A stretch of DNA of 64,000 bases from Pseudomonas caspiana (GTDB taxonomy: Bacteria > Pseudomonadota > Gammaproteobacteria > Pseudomonadales > Pseudomonadaceae), in assembly GCF_002158995.1 (NCBI RefSeq), contig NZ_LOHF01000021.1, positions 1 through 64,000 on the forward strand, read 5' to 3'. The position numbers and the translations under genes are program-made. A model generated the notes under the pieces. That model did not search any database. It was not told where the DNA came from and saw nothing but the letters and a program-made list of their open reading frames with translations. Positions 8,568-17,566 of the stretch are shown here, piece after piece (the stretch's first letter is position 1; each line of letters opens with the position of its first letter).

Positions 8568-9844
8568 CGCTGGTTATCTTTCTCGGTTCGTTGATTGGCA
8601 CCATGGCGCTGGGCATTCCAATCGCGTTCGCCTTGCTGCTGGTCAGCGTTGCATTGATGGTGCAACTCGATCTGTTTGACGCGCAGATCATCGCGCAGAA
8701 CCTGCTCAACGGCGCTGACAGCTTTCCGTTGATGGCGGTGCCGTTCTTTATGCTGGCCGGCGAAATCATGAACGCTGGCGGTCTGTCCAAACGCATCGTC
8801 AACATCGCCATGGCGTTGGTGGGGCACAAGCGCGGTGGTCTGGGGTATGTGGCCATTCTGGCGTCTTGCCTGCTGGCGTCGCTGTCGGGTTCTGCGGTGG
8901 CCGATGCCGCCGCGCTTGCGGCGTTACTGGTGCCGATGATGGTTCGCGCCGGGCATAACCGGGCTCACTCGGCGGGCCTGATTGCGGCGGGCGGGATTAT
9001 CGCGCCGGTGATTCCGCCGAGCATCGGCTTTATCGTCTTTGGTGTGGCGTCGGGTGTGTCGATCTCCAAACTGTTCCTGGCCGGCATCGTGCCCGGTCTG
9101 ATGCTCGGTGCATCGCTGGCAGTGGCCTGGTGGTTCGTTTCCCGCAAGGAAAATATCGAGCCGCCGCCCAAGCAGAGCGCCAGGCAAATCATGCGCGCGT
9201 TGATCGAAGGCCTATGGGCGCTCGGCTTGCCGCTGATCATTGTCTTCGGCCTGAAGTTCGGCATTTTTACGCCGACCGAGGCGGCGGTGGTTGCTGCGGT
9301 GTACTCGCTTTTTGTCGCGTTGTTCATCTACAAGGAACTGAAGATCAACCAGCTGTACGACCTGATTCTTTCATCGGCGAAAACCACGTCAGTGGTCATG
9401 CTGCTCGTCGCTGCGGCTATGGTCTCGGGGTGGCTGGTAACCATTGCTGAGCTGCCCGAACAACTGGCTGGCGTGCTTGAGCCATTCATGGACAACCAGA
9501 CGATACTGCTGGTGGTCATCATGCTGCTGGTGATTCTGGTCGGTACGGCCATGGACATGACCCCGACTATTTTGCTGCTGACGCCAGTGCTGATGCCCGC
9601 TGTGGTCATGGCCGGTATCGATCCGGTGTATTTCGGCGTGCTGTTCATGATCAATTGCGCCATCGGCCTGATTACCCCGCCCGTAGGCACGGTGCTGAAT
9701 GTGGTGTGCGGCGTTTCCAAAATCAGCATGGATGAAATCATCCGCGGCGTCTGGCCGTTCATGCTGGCCCAGTTTGTTGTGCTGTTTCTGCTGGTGTTGT
9801 TCCCTTCGCTGGTGCTTGTACCGCTGAAGTTTTTCACCGGCTGA
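8564..9844 (+). CDS. TRAP transporter large permease (DctM family)
   Basis: This is the main translocation subunit, 426 residues, with about 12 hydrophobic segments. Family hallmarks are visible: GSAVADAAALAALLVPMM near residue 105, APVIPPSIGFI near 148, and GLITPPVGTVLNVVCGV near 370. The start overlaps the DctQ-type gene. These proteins carry organic acids (C4-dicarboxylates, sialic acid, hexuronates and similar) delivered by the binding protein encoded next. Confidence 0.95.
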   Translation: MTLVIFLGSLIGTMALGIPIAFALLLVSVALMVQLDLFDAQIIAQNLLNGADSFPLMAVPFFMLAGEIMNAGGLSKRIVNIAMALVGHKRGGLGYVAILASCLLASLSGSAVADAAALAALLVPMMVRAGHNRAHSAGLIAAGGIIAPVIPPSIGFIVFGVASGVSISKLFLAGIVPGLMLGASLAVAWWFVSRKENIEPPPKQSARQIMRALIEGLWALGLPLIIVFGLKFGIFTPTEAAVVAAVYSLFVALFIYKELKINQLYDLILSSAKTTSVVMLLVAAAMVSGWLVTIAELPEQLAGVLEPFMDNQTILLVVIMLLVILVGTAMDMTPTILLLTPVLMPAVVMAGIDPVYFGVLFMINCAIGLITPPVGTVLNVVCGVSKISMDEIIRGVWPFMLAQFVVLFLLVLFPSLVLVPLKFFTG

Positions 9845-9896
9845 CGTCGGTGGGCATTTACGTAACTCGACTTCTAAAAACAATATGGAGAGTGAC

Positions 9897-10922
9897 ATGC
9901 AAAAACTGATGAAAACCCTGCTGGCAGGCGCCTGCGCCACGGGCCTTTTACTGGGCAGCATGGCCAGCCACGCGGCCGAGATTCGTGAACGGACCCTGCG
10001 TTTCGCGTTCCAGAACGTGCAGGAACATCCTCAGGGGCAGGGGGCTCAGAAGTTCGCCGACCTGCTGGCCGAGAGCAGCGGCGGCAAGATCAAGGTCAAA
10101 TTGTTTCCGGGCGGCACGTTGGGCGGTGACGTCGTGACAGTCTCGGCGTTGCAAGGCGGGACGCTGGATCTGACCGTGCTCAACTCCGGCATCCTCGCGG
10201 CTCAAGCGCCTGACTTCGCCATGCTGGACTTCCCGTTCCTCTTCAATAATGTCGAAGAGGCACACGCCGTTATCGATGGTCCCGTCGGGCAAAAGCTTGC
10301 TGCACAACTGGACAGCAAAGGGCTGGTCAGTCTCGGTTACTGGGACCTGGGGTTCCGTAACGTGACCAACAGCAAGCATCCGATCAACAAGCTGGAAGAC
10401 ATGCAGGGCCTCAAGATCCGCGTGATTCAGTCGCCGATCTATCTGGACACCTTCAATGCGCTGGGCGCCAACCCGGTGGCCATGGCGTTTCCGGAGGTCT
10501 ACACCGGCCTGGAGCAGGGCGTTATCGACGGTCAGGAAAACCCGCTGACGGTAATCCAGGGCAGCAAGTTTTATGAGGTGCAAAAGTACATCTCAACCAC
10601 CGGCCACATCTTCAATCCGCAATCTTTCATCATTGGCCAGAAAACCTGGAACAAGCTCAATGATGATGAGAAAAAACTGGTTAAAGACGCCGCGGTTAAG
10701 GCCCAGCAGTACCAGCGTGAAGTGACCGCGAGCAGCATGGACAAGGCGCGTGGCTATCTGGAACAGCAGAAAAACGTTGCTGTGAACGATATCTCTGCCG
10801 AAGAGAAAGACCGTTTCCGCGAGCGCGTTCAGCCGGTCATCAAAAAGTACTCGGAAAAACTCGATGGCAGTCTGGTGAAATTGATGTACGACGAAATCGC
10901 CAAGGTGCGTGCCAAGCAGTAA
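9897..10922 (+). CDS. TRAP transporter substrate-binding protein (DctP family)
   Basis: This is a secreted periplasmic solute receptor. Signal peptide MQKLMKTLLAGACATGLLLG with cleavage near SHA-AE. The start at 9897 is preferred because GGAG lies 7 nt upstream; the ATG at 9885 precedes that site. The segment MQGLKIRVIQSPIYLDTFN holds the arginine that in DctP proteins salt-bridges the ligand carboxylate, and GLEQGVIDGQENP is the family signature. An organic-acid ligand is therefore expected. The adjacent OprD-like porin at 11097 may supply its outer-membrane entry. The specific substrate is unknown. Confidence 0.93.
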   Translation: MQKLMKTLLAGACATGLLLGSMASHAAEIRERTLRFAFQNVQEHPQGQGAQKFADLLAESSGGKIKVKLFPGGTLGGDVVTVSALQGGTLDLTVLNSGILAAQAPDFAMLDFPFLFNNVEEAHAVIDGPVGQKLAAQLDSKGLVSLGYWDLGFRNVTNSKHPINKLEDMQGLKIRVIQSPIYLDTFNALGANPVAMAFPEVYTGLEQGVIDGQENPLTVIQGSKFYEVQKYISTTGHIFNPQSFIIGQKTWNKLNDDEKKLVKDAAVKAQQYQREVTASSMDKARGYLEQQKNVAVNDISAEEKDRFRERVQPVIKKYSEKLDGSLVKLMYDEIAKVRAKQ

Positions 10923-10989
10923 GTCTTGTTCCGATGGGTCATAAGTTCGCCGTGCTACTCATGACCCACGGCTAGCGCTATCAACAACT

Positions 10990-11012
10990 CCGTCACGAGA
11001 TTCCCGTGACGG
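10990..11012. other. Short hairpin between TRAP operon and porin gene
   Basis: The arms CCGTCACG and CGTGACGG form an 8-bp stem with a 7-nt loop between the binding-protein stop and the porin start. There is no run of T, so it is not a standard terminator. It may attenuate or stabilise the transcript. Confidence 0.4.
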
Positions 11013-11096
11013 CTATTAATCGCTTTCCATTGCTGATGCGGGCCTTTACGGCCGCGCATGGAGCTGTTCGTCCAACTGAAAGTGGGGATAACAAAA

Positions 11097-12350
11097 ATGG
11101 CTAAATTAAATACCCTTGCAGCGAATGTTCTTGGCTTCACCACGACGGCGCTGGGCCTGTCACTTATTGCGCCGGGGGCTGCCTTGGCCGCCGGTTTTGT
11201 CGAGGATGCCAAGGTCAACCTTGGGCTGCGCAACTTCTACATCAATCGCAACTTTGTTGACCCCAGCAACCCGCAGAGCAAGGCGGAGGAGTGGACCCAG
11301 AGCTTCATTCTCGATGCCAAGTCCGGCTTTACTCAGGGGGTGGTGGGTTTTGGCGTTGATGTGCTGGGCATGTGGTCGGTCAAGCTCGACGGCGGTGGCG
11401 GTACTTACGGCACTGCGCTGTTGCCTCGTCACAGCGACGGCCGTCCGGCAGATGACTTCGGACGCCTGGCGGTGGCGGGTAAAGTGCGAGTCTCCAGGAC
11501 CGAGTTGAAAGTCGGCGAATGGATGCCAGTATTGCCGATCTTGCGCTCGGATGACGGACGCTCGTTGCCGCAGACCTTCCAAGGCGCGCAAGTGACCTCC
11601 AATGAGATCGATGGGCTGACCCTCTACGGCGGCCAGTTTCAGGGCAACAGCCCGCGTAACGACGCCAGCATGGAAGACATGAACTTCGCTGGCGGTGTCT
11701 CTGACCGATTCAACTTCGTCGGCGGCGAGTACAAGTTCAACCAGAACCGCACGATGGTGGGGTTGTGGGGCGCGGAACTGAAAGACGTTTATAACCAGCA
11801 ATACCTGCAGTTGTTACACAGCCAGCCGCTGGGCGACTGGACGCTGGGTGCGAATCTGGGCTTCTTCAAAGGCGGGGAGGACGGTCGGGAGCTGGCGGGT
11901 AATCTGGACAACAAGACGTACTCCGGCTTGTTCTCTGCCAAGTATGGCGCGCATGTGTTTTACGTCGGTTTGCAGAAAGTCAGTGGCGACACCTGGATGC
12001 GGGTCAACGGCACCAGTGGCGGCACCCTGGCTAACGACAGCTACAACGCTAGCTTTGACAATGCCGAGGAACGCTCATGGCAGGTACGCCACGATTATGA
12101 CTTCGCCGCACTGGGCATACCCGGCCTGACCCTGATGAACCGCTACATCAGTGGCGACAATGTCAGAACCTCAGCCACCAACGACGGCAAGGAGTGGGCA
12201 CGCGAAACTGAGCTGGCCTACACCATTCAGAGTGGCGTCCTGAAAAAACTCAACGTGAAGTGGCGCAACTCCACCATGCGGCGGGACTTCAGCAACAACG
12301 AGTTCGATGAAAACCGGTTGATCATCAACTACCCGTTGTCGATTTTGTAA
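11097..12350 (+). CDS. OprD-family outer-membrane porin
   Basis: This is an 18-strand outer-membrane channel for small, usually anionic, nutrients. About 417 residues from the chosen ATG at 11097 (GGGG lies 9 nt upstream); a longer frame from 11058 adds non-signal residues. The signal peptide ends near ALAAGF. The opening segment (a GFVEDAKVNLGLRNFY stretch, then NRNF) and the end YPLSIL match OprD/OpdX members, as does LKVGEWMPVLPILRSDDGRSLPQ around residue 150. Placed right after a TRAP importer, it probably serves the same solute. Confidence 0.93.
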   Translation: MAKLNTLAANVLGFTTTALGLSLIAPGAALAAGFVEDAKVNLGLRNFYINRNFVDPSNPQSKAEEWTQSFILDAKSGFTQGVVGFGVDVLGMWSVKLDGGGGTYGTALLPRHSDGRPADDFGRLAVAGKVRVSRTELKVGEWMPVLPILRSDDGRSLPQTFQGAQVTSNEIDGLTLYGGQFQGNSPRNDASMEDMNFAGGVSDRFNFVGGEYKFNQNRTMVGLWGAELKDVYNQQYLQLLHSQPLGDWTLGANLGFFKGGEDGRELAGNLDNKTYSGLFSAKYGAHVFYVGLQKVSGDTWMRVNGTSGGTLANDSYNASFDNAEERSWQVRHDYDFAALGIPGLTLMNRYISGDNVRTSATNDGKEWARETELAYTIQSGVLKKLNVKWRNSTMRRDFSNNEFDENRLIINYPLSIL

Positions 12351-12368
12351 TTGGGTTGAAACGCTTGC

Positions 12369-12457
12369 TGTAGGCGTATACGAGCAATGCGAGGTCGCGA
12401 TGGCGGGGTGTCAGACAACATGCCATCGCGGCCTCGCGTTGCTCGTGCGCTCCTACA
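12369..12457. repeat. REP-like long hairpin between convergent genes
   Basis: Imperfect arms beginning TGTAGG and ending CCTACA, with inner complementary blocks around CGAGCAATGCGAGG and CCTCGCGTTGCTCG, form a stem of about 35 bp. The arm core differs from the other REP hairpins in this window. It sits between the convergent porin and exopolysaccharide genes and probably serves as a bidirectional terminator. Confidence 0.75.
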
Positions 12458-12490
12458 GGTTCGGGGTTTATTACCCGAAACGTGCCAGCC

Positions 12491-13345
12491 TCACTTCAAC
12501 AGCTGTTTTACCAACTCCGGCGTCACGTAATGTGGACCATCAAACAGGTACAGCGGGTAACCGTCATACGCTGCCAGCTGCGGTTTGAGTTCTTCTGCGG
12601 TGGCTGAGCGGAAACCGCCGCCGTATTGCGGCCTGAAGGCTTCGGCGATGATTCGAACGCGATCCTTGCCCAGTCGGTCGCGCATGGCATCGGCATAAGT
12701 ACGGGCCACCGGAGCGGTGCGGGCATAGACCCCGACGCCGTCCTGAAAGAACACACCGATGTCATCCGGCAGCCACTGCTTGAGCCAGTCAGCCGTGGCA
12801 GCGGGGCCGATGTTGGCGCCGTCGTAAACGCTGATCCACAGGGGTCTTGGCAGCTTGGCGAGTAGTGCAGGCAAATCCTTGGCCTTGGTCCAGCTTGGAT
12901 CGACTTCAGCCGGGAAGTAATACCCCGTAACGTTCAACGGCAAGGACAGCGTGGCAATTTTCTCCGAGAGTCTGGCCAATTGCTCGACATTGTCTCGTGA
13001 GCGATTCTCGCTGAAATACCCGGCCAGACCGACGATGACGTCTTTGGCCCAAGGCTCTTTACCGATGCGCGTCCAGTCCGGCATTACTGGTACGCTAGGC
13101 AGGCCCGTACCCGGAATGAACGCCTGATCGTCGACCACCGTCCACTGCACCAACAATTCGCGAGCACCCAGTTTGTGCCAGTCGCCCTTGATGCCTACCG
13201 TGGCGTTGTCCGGTTGCCAGACCATCCCGACGACTCCGGGTTTCAATGCTTTAACTGCGTTCGTGCTCAACATGGCGATCCCTGTCCCAATCATGGCTGC
13301 AAGCAGCAGAGCGGTCAGAGTCGCACGGTTTAAACGTCTACCCAT
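12491..13345 (-). CDS. YbcH/DUF4434-like periplasmic protein of exopolysaccharide operon
   Basis: Last gene of the operon read from 23185 down to 12491. About 284 residues with an N-terminal signal anchor (about residues 5-28), then a barrel-like domain resembling DUF4434/glycosidase-type TIM barrels. Visible segments: GYYFPAEVDPSW, LWISVYDG and IGVFFQDGVGV, each a hydrophobic strand ending in acidic or aromatic residues, as in glycoside hydrolase barrels. Start placed at the ATG at 13345 (GAGG just upstream), 5 nt after the preceding stop. In E. coli a protein of similar length, YbcH, is encoded beside nfrA. A glycan-trimming or export-helping role is inferred, not shown. Confidence 0.75.
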   Translation of the reverse strand: MGRRLNRATLTALLLAAMIGTGIAMLSTNAVKALKPGVVGMVWQPDNATVGIKGDWHKLGARELLVQWTVVDDQAFIPGTGLPSVPVMPDWTRIGKEPWAKDVIVGLAGYFSENRSRDNVEQLARLSEKIATLSLPLNVTGYYFPAEVDPSWTKAKDLPALLAKLPRPLWISVYDGANIGPAATADWLKQWLPDDIGVFFQDGVGVYARTAPVARTYADAMRDRLGKDRVRIIAEAFRPQYGGGFRSATAEELKPQLAAYDGYPLYLFDGPHYVTPELVKQLLK

Positions 13346-13350
13346 AATCC

Positions 13351-14340
13351 TCACGGAAGCGCCTGCTTGATGCGCTGATGCCACTGGCTCAACGACACCA
13401 CGCCTTTGGCGTTCCAGTTCGCCGAAGCATCAGGACCTTGATGGAACTGCCCTTCATTGAACTGCCAGACGATGACTTGAGGTTTTTGCTGAGCAAAATC
13501 CGGTGATTGCAGGTATTGCAGCAGGGTGGCCCATGGACCGATATCACCGGGGTTCCAGGTCAGCGTAACGGGACGATCCAGCGCGTTGGACAGCTTTTGA
13601 GTGAAACCCAGATAAGGCTGCACAAAGCTGTTGCCGATCACGTGTACCGGCGCCGGAGCATCGTCGATCAGCAGGTCTTTTTCCACCTGATGACGCACTG
13701 TATAGATGTCGCGGCCGATAGCTTTGCGTTTGACCGCAGGCAGGAAGTTGCTCGCCAGGTCGCCAAAGGCGCGTTTGTCGAACCATTCACCCAGCACTGC
13801 GCCGCCACCTGGCTCGCCTTGCAGCTTGTAGCGCTGGTTGATCAGCCGGGCAGTCGCATCAGCAGTGTTTTCGGCACTCCAGGCAGTCCAGTGATAATCG
13901 GCCCGGTAGAACGCAGTCTGATCACCGTGTTCGGTTTGTTGCAGGATAGGTTTGATATCCAGCGTGGTAAGGCCCGCTTTATTCATCGCACCCTGCAATT
14001 GATCGTAGCGCTGCGCAACGGCTGGTTTCAGAGGCTGATCAGCGGGCAAGCGCTGAGCATAAAACGGCGCTTTCATGGGCACGACCAGCACAACCAGTGC
14101 AATCTTGTTGCGCTCAAGTTGCTGCTGCACATCCTTGATCAGAGCGATGCTGCGAGTGGTACCGGCATTGTCGACTTTGCTGAGGCTTTCCCACGCAGGG
14201 AATAGCCAGCCGTCTTTGCCGGTGATCACGGCTGAAGCAGCTTGCACCGTGGTGCTGGAGAGCCCCAGCAATACGGCCGTGATCATCGCGGGCATAAGCA
14301 GGCGGCGTCGGAAGAGGGGCACGTTCAGTCGGGCCATCAT
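13351..14340 (-). CDS. AlgJ/AlgX-like SGNH O-acetyltransferase-type protein
   Basis: This periplasmic protein of 329 residues has a signal anchor (about 12-35). The SGNH catalytic pieces of the alginate O-acetylation proteins AlgJ/AlgX are present: DYHWT (Asp148, His150) and GNSF (Ser238, with Asn where many relatives have Asp in GDSF). The early segment GKDGWLFP is also typical. It should transfer acetyl groups to a polysaccharide in the periplasm. Its start overlaps the AlgF-like stop by 4 nt. No MBOAT acetyl-carrier (AlgI type) gene is found in the operon, so the acetyl donor would have to come from elsewhere. No carbohydrate-binding module follows, so it is closer to AlgJ than to AlgX. 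Confidence 0.82.
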   Translation of the reverse strand: MMARLNVPLFRRRLLMPAMITAVLLGLSSTTVQAASAVITGKDGWLFPAWESLSKVDNAGTTRSIALIKDVQQQLERNKIALVVLVVPMKAPFYAQRLPADQPLKPAVAQRYDQLQGAMNKAGLTTLDIKPILQQTEHGDQTAFYRADYHWTAWSAENTADATARLINQRYKLQGEPGGGAVLGEWFDKRAFGDLASNFLPAVKRKAIGRDIYTVRHQVEKDLLIDDAPAPVHVIGNSFVQPYLGFTQKLSNALDRPVTLTWNPGDIGPWATLLQYLQSPDFAQQKPQVIVWQFNEGQFHQGPDASANWNAKGVVSLSQWHQRIKQALP

Positions 14341-14990
14341 GGCGCAGTCTGATCAACAAGGCCCACCAGACGCGGAGTCTGGCCCGAGCCGATCAGGAAC
14401 AGGCTGTAGCGATCACCGGCCTTGAACGGTTCGAGTTTGAACGGCAGGCTGACGCTCTGGCCGCAGCTGGCGATCAGGGTCGCTTGCACTGGATTGATAG
14501 TGCGCTGCGCCTGACCCTTGAGCGGCAGTTGGCTGAACACGGTCGAGCCATTGGCCAGTTTGATGTCGGCCTTGTCACACGCGTTGTTCAGGTTGTAGAC
14601 GTTGAGTTCAGCGCGCAAATCCTTGCCGCGTGCCGGCGGATCAATCACCACGCGCGGTGCAGCGGCGGGGTTGCTGTCGAGGATCAGGGTGACAAAAGCG
14701 TTCGCCTGAGCCTTGAGGTCTTTGATCTCGCGGCCATTCACCGTCAGACGCAACGGTTGACGCCCGTCGACAACCTGAAACGGGCTGGCCAGTGCTGACT
14801 GGGCAGAAAGATTGAAGCTGGTGCCCTGATCAATGCGAACCTGCATTGTGGTGTCGGTTGGGTTGACCACCCGCACCCAGGCCGAGCCTTCCGGCAATTT
14901 GGATTCATACAGTTGAGCAATTTCGGACGCGGCGTGGGCCGTCGTGGCAGCCAGGCTCAAGCCCAGCCACAAACAGATTCGAGGGTACAT
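14337..14990 (-). CDS. AlgF-like alginate-type O-acetylation accessory protein
   Basis: This periplasmic protein has 217 residues and a signal peptide (cleavage near AHA-AS). The plan resembles AlgF, the soluble adaptor of alginate O-acetylation: EIAQLYESKLPEGSAWVRVVN at the front, two beta-sandwich-like halves, and an ending YSLFLIG...LVGLVDQ. GAGGA overlapping the nfrA stop gives the ribosome site, 6 nt before the ATG. It is coupled to the AlgJ-like gene by a 4-nt overlap. Finding an AlgF/AlgJ pair inside an Nfr-type operon implies that the polymer is O-acetylated. Confidence 0.82.
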   Translation of the reverse strand: MYPRICLWLGLSLAATTAHAASEIAQLYESKLPEGSAWVRVVNPTDTTMQVRIDQGTSFNLSAQSALASPFQVVDGRQPLRLTVNGREIKDLKAQANAFVTLILDSNPAAAPRVVIDPPARGKDLRAELNVYNLNNACDKADIKLANGSTVFSQLPLKGQAQRTINPVQATLIASCGQSVSLPFKLEPFKAGDRYSLFLIGSGQTPRLVGLVDQTAP

Positions 14991-14998
14991 ATCAGTCC

Positions 14999-17566
14999 TC
15001 AGTAAGAGTAAGTCAGTCGGGCAAACACGCCTTTGGCACGGTCATCGCCAGACACTTTCACCCGGTATTGCAGAGAAAAATCCACGTAAGAGCGTGGCGC
15101 GTTGTACGCGTCTTCACGGAACCAGTAGCGCACGTTATTACCCACGCCAACGCCAGCAGCGTGCCCCGACGAATAATCATCGCGGCCATCGGATCCGGTT
15201 TTGCTGTTCATTTTCGAGTCGTAATCGTAAGCCGCCACAACATGCGGGAAGGTCACCCAGCGCGAGCCAGTACCACCGATGGCGTAGCTGCGGCCGCCTT
15301 GCCATTCGCTGTTGAAGTAGTTGCGCGAATCGTTGACGTAATGCCCGGCTTCGGCGAACAGCTGTGAGGTCCACCAGCTTGGTGTGTCGACCCGCAGATC
15401 GGTACCGATGCTGGAGCCATAACCCAGGCGAAGCAGCCAGTCGCCGTCGACGTTGGACGAACCGATTGGAAAGGTGCGTTCCGCAGCCGCCATCACGTTC
15501 AGCGACGAGAACGGTTTGACCCGCACGCCCAGTGCGCCTTGCAGAGCGTCAAGGCCGGTGTCCGAATCGTTGTTCTTGGCCCACAAGGTGTCGGTGATCC
15601 GCCCGTAAAGCTCGACAAAGCGCGCATTGCGATAACCCAGCGGACGCCACGACAGTTCGGTGCTGTTTTGCAGGCTGTCGTTGCTGCTGCCGCCACTTCC
15701 ACCGTTGCCATTGCTGCCAGTGCTCGGCGCTGAGCTCAAGCCGCTGCTGGAACTGTTGCCGCGATAACTGGTGGTGCTGATCAGGCCCCAGGTGCGCGAG
15801 ACGTCGGCGACTGCACGTCGGGTATCGAACAGCTGTTGCGCAGGCATGTCCAGTTCACCGGCATTCTGTGCATCGATCACGCGCTTGAAGTAGCCCACCG
15901 CCTGCTCATCGTCGTTGACGCGCATGGCGTTGTACGCCGCGTCCTGAGTCGCTGTCGGTGGCAATGGCGCTTCGGCGTCAGCCTTGCGAAACGAGTCATG
16001 CGCTGCGTCGTCGTCACCGGCCTGAACCGACAGGTAGGCGACTTGCAGATTGCTCATGCCTTCCAGCTCACCGGCATCACGCGCCTGTTGCAAGCGCTCA
16101 CGTGCGGTACGGCGTTGCCCGAGCGCAGCGTAAAGACTGGCTTCTTCATAGGTGGGCAAGCTGCCCAGTGCCAGCGCTTGAGTGAAGTCTTTGCGCGCCC
16201 CGGAATCATCTCCGGTTTGTTGGCGCAGACGACCGCGTTGAGCCAGCAAACGCGCATCGTCGCCATTGGCGGCAATACCTTGGCTCGCTGCGTCGATCGC
16301 CTCTGGCAGGCGCTTTTGTTCAGTCAGCGCACTCACCAGCAAACCGCGGTACGCCGGATTTTGCGGCGCACGACGAATGGCTTCGTTGGCCAGTGCAGCC
16401 GCTGAGGCGGCGTCTTTGCGAGCCAGTGCGGCATACGCCTGCACCGCAGTGTCGGTGCCGGCATCTCGTTGGTTGCCTGGCCAGATATCGCAGATCAGGC
16501 CGAAGGCGCTTTCCTGGCAGTTCAAGGCCGGGGCAGGGAAGCGCACCGCCGTTTTCAGACCGTTGCTTTTTTGTCGCGCAACCACCTGCGCAGCGGCACG
16601 TCGACGGGCGACTTCACCACCTTCGTCAGGCTTGAGTTGCTGCAACTGGTCGAGCGCTTGTTGCGGGTTGCCGTTGGCCAACGCCAGATCGGCCGCAAAG
16701 AAGCGAATCTCACGCTCTTCGGAATCCAGCAAGCCGTCAATGGCCAGTGCCTTATTCAGATCAGCCTGTGCCGCCTGGGTTTTGCCCTGACGATCCAGTG
16801 CATAGGCGCGCAGCACCCACGGCGCAATTTCACCGTCGTCTTGCGCCAGCGCGCCGGTAGCGGCTTGCTCGGCGGCAGAATAATCCTTTGAGGCGAGCAG
16901 GGCGCTGATCAGCAGTTGCTGGTTCGCGCCGATTTCTGGCGCCCAGCCCACGGCCCTGCGAGCCTGATCCACTGCCAGCGGCAGGTTGTCCTGTTCCAGC
17001 GCACGATAACCGGCGATGGCCAGCGGTGCTGCAATCTGGCGGCGAATCGCTTCGCGGCGCATCAACAGCGCATCGTCATCCGGGAATACCCGCAGCGCCT
17101 CAGTGGTTGCCTGATCGGCCTCGACCAATTGCTGTTGGCGTTGCAGAGACTCGATCAGCAGCAGTCGATAGTCCATGCGCTTTGGCGCCAGGGCGATGGC
17201 TTTGCGGGCGGACTGGGCAGCAAGACCGAAATCGTCGCGGTCGTAGGCTTTGAACGCCTGAGCCGCGACGCTGAAGCCAGGAGCGGGCTTCGCTTGCGGA
17301 TAACGCCGAGGGTTGTCGCGCATGTCCTTGTCGCGTTCCGCCAGTTCGATCAGCCGGTTCAAACGGGTCACGTCGGCACGCTGCCGCAAGGCCTCACGAG
17401 CTTTGGCAATCGCCAGGTCGTAGTCCTTGCGATCGTAAGCGCTGTAGGCTTCGTTAGCCGTTTGATAGGCCGGGCCGGTTAACGGCAGCGGCAGCGTTTC
17501 GGCCTGACTCAAGGTCGGCAGCAGGGTTGCACTGGCGACCACAAGGCTCAGCAGAGAGCGGTTCAT
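14999..17566 (-). CDS. nfrA: NfrA-like outer-membrane exopolysaccharide export protein (N4 adsorption protein A family)
   Basis: An 855-residue protein with a signal peptide, then about 550 residues of TPR-like helical repeats (many A/L-rich pairs such as GYRALEQDNLPLAVDQARRA), a Ser/Gly-rich linker near 620-650, and a C-terminal beta-barrel (about 660-855) ending YRVKVSGDD...LTYSY. This matches the plan of E. coli NfrA and other TPR-plus-barrel exporters (BcsC, PgaA), where the repeats form a periplasmic scaffold and the barrel is the exit channel. The start overlaps nfrB by 4 nt. It is shorter than E. coli NfrA (about 990). In E. coli the homologue is needed for phage N4 adsorption. Confidence 0.88.
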   Translation of the reverse strand: MNRSLLSLVVASATLLPTLSQAETLPLPLTGPAYQTANEAYSAYDRKDYDLAIAKAREALRQRADVTRLNRLIELAERDKDMRDNPRRYPQAKPAPGFSVAAQAFKAYDRDDFGLAAQSARKAIALAPKRMDYRLLLIESLQRQQQLVEADQATTEALRVFPDDDALLMRREAIRRQIAAPLAIAGYRALEQDNLPLAVDQARRAVGWAPEIGANQQLLISALLASKDYSAAEQAATGALAQDDGEIAPWVLRAYALDRQGKTQAAQADLNKALAIDGLLDSEEREIRFFAADLALANGNPQQALDQLQQLKPDEGGEVARRRAAAQVVARQKSNGLKTAVRFPAPALNCQESAFGLICDIWPGNQRDAGTDTAVQAYAALARKDAASAAALANEAIRRAPQNPAYRGLLVSALTEQKRLPEAIDAASQGIAANGDDARLLAQRGRLRQQTGDDSGARKDFTQALALGSLPTYEEASLYAALGQRRTARERLQQARDAGELEGMSNLQVAYLSVQAGDDDAAHDSFRKADAEAPLPPTATQDAAYNAMRVNDDEQAVGYFKRVIDAQNAGELDMPAQQLFDTRRAVADVSRTWGLISTTSYRGNSSSSGLSSAPSTGSNGNGGSGGSSNDSLQNSTELSWRPLGYRNARFVELYGRITDTLWAKNNDSDTGLDALQGALGVRVKPFSSLNVMAAAERTFPIGSSNVDGDWLLRLGYGSSIGTDLRVDTPSWWTSQLFAEAGHYVNDSRNYFNSEWQGGRSYAIGGTGSRWVTFPHVVAAYDYDSKMNSKTGSDGRDDYSSGHAAGVGVGNNVRYWFREDAYNAPRSYVDFSLQYRVKVSGDDRAKGVFARLTYSY

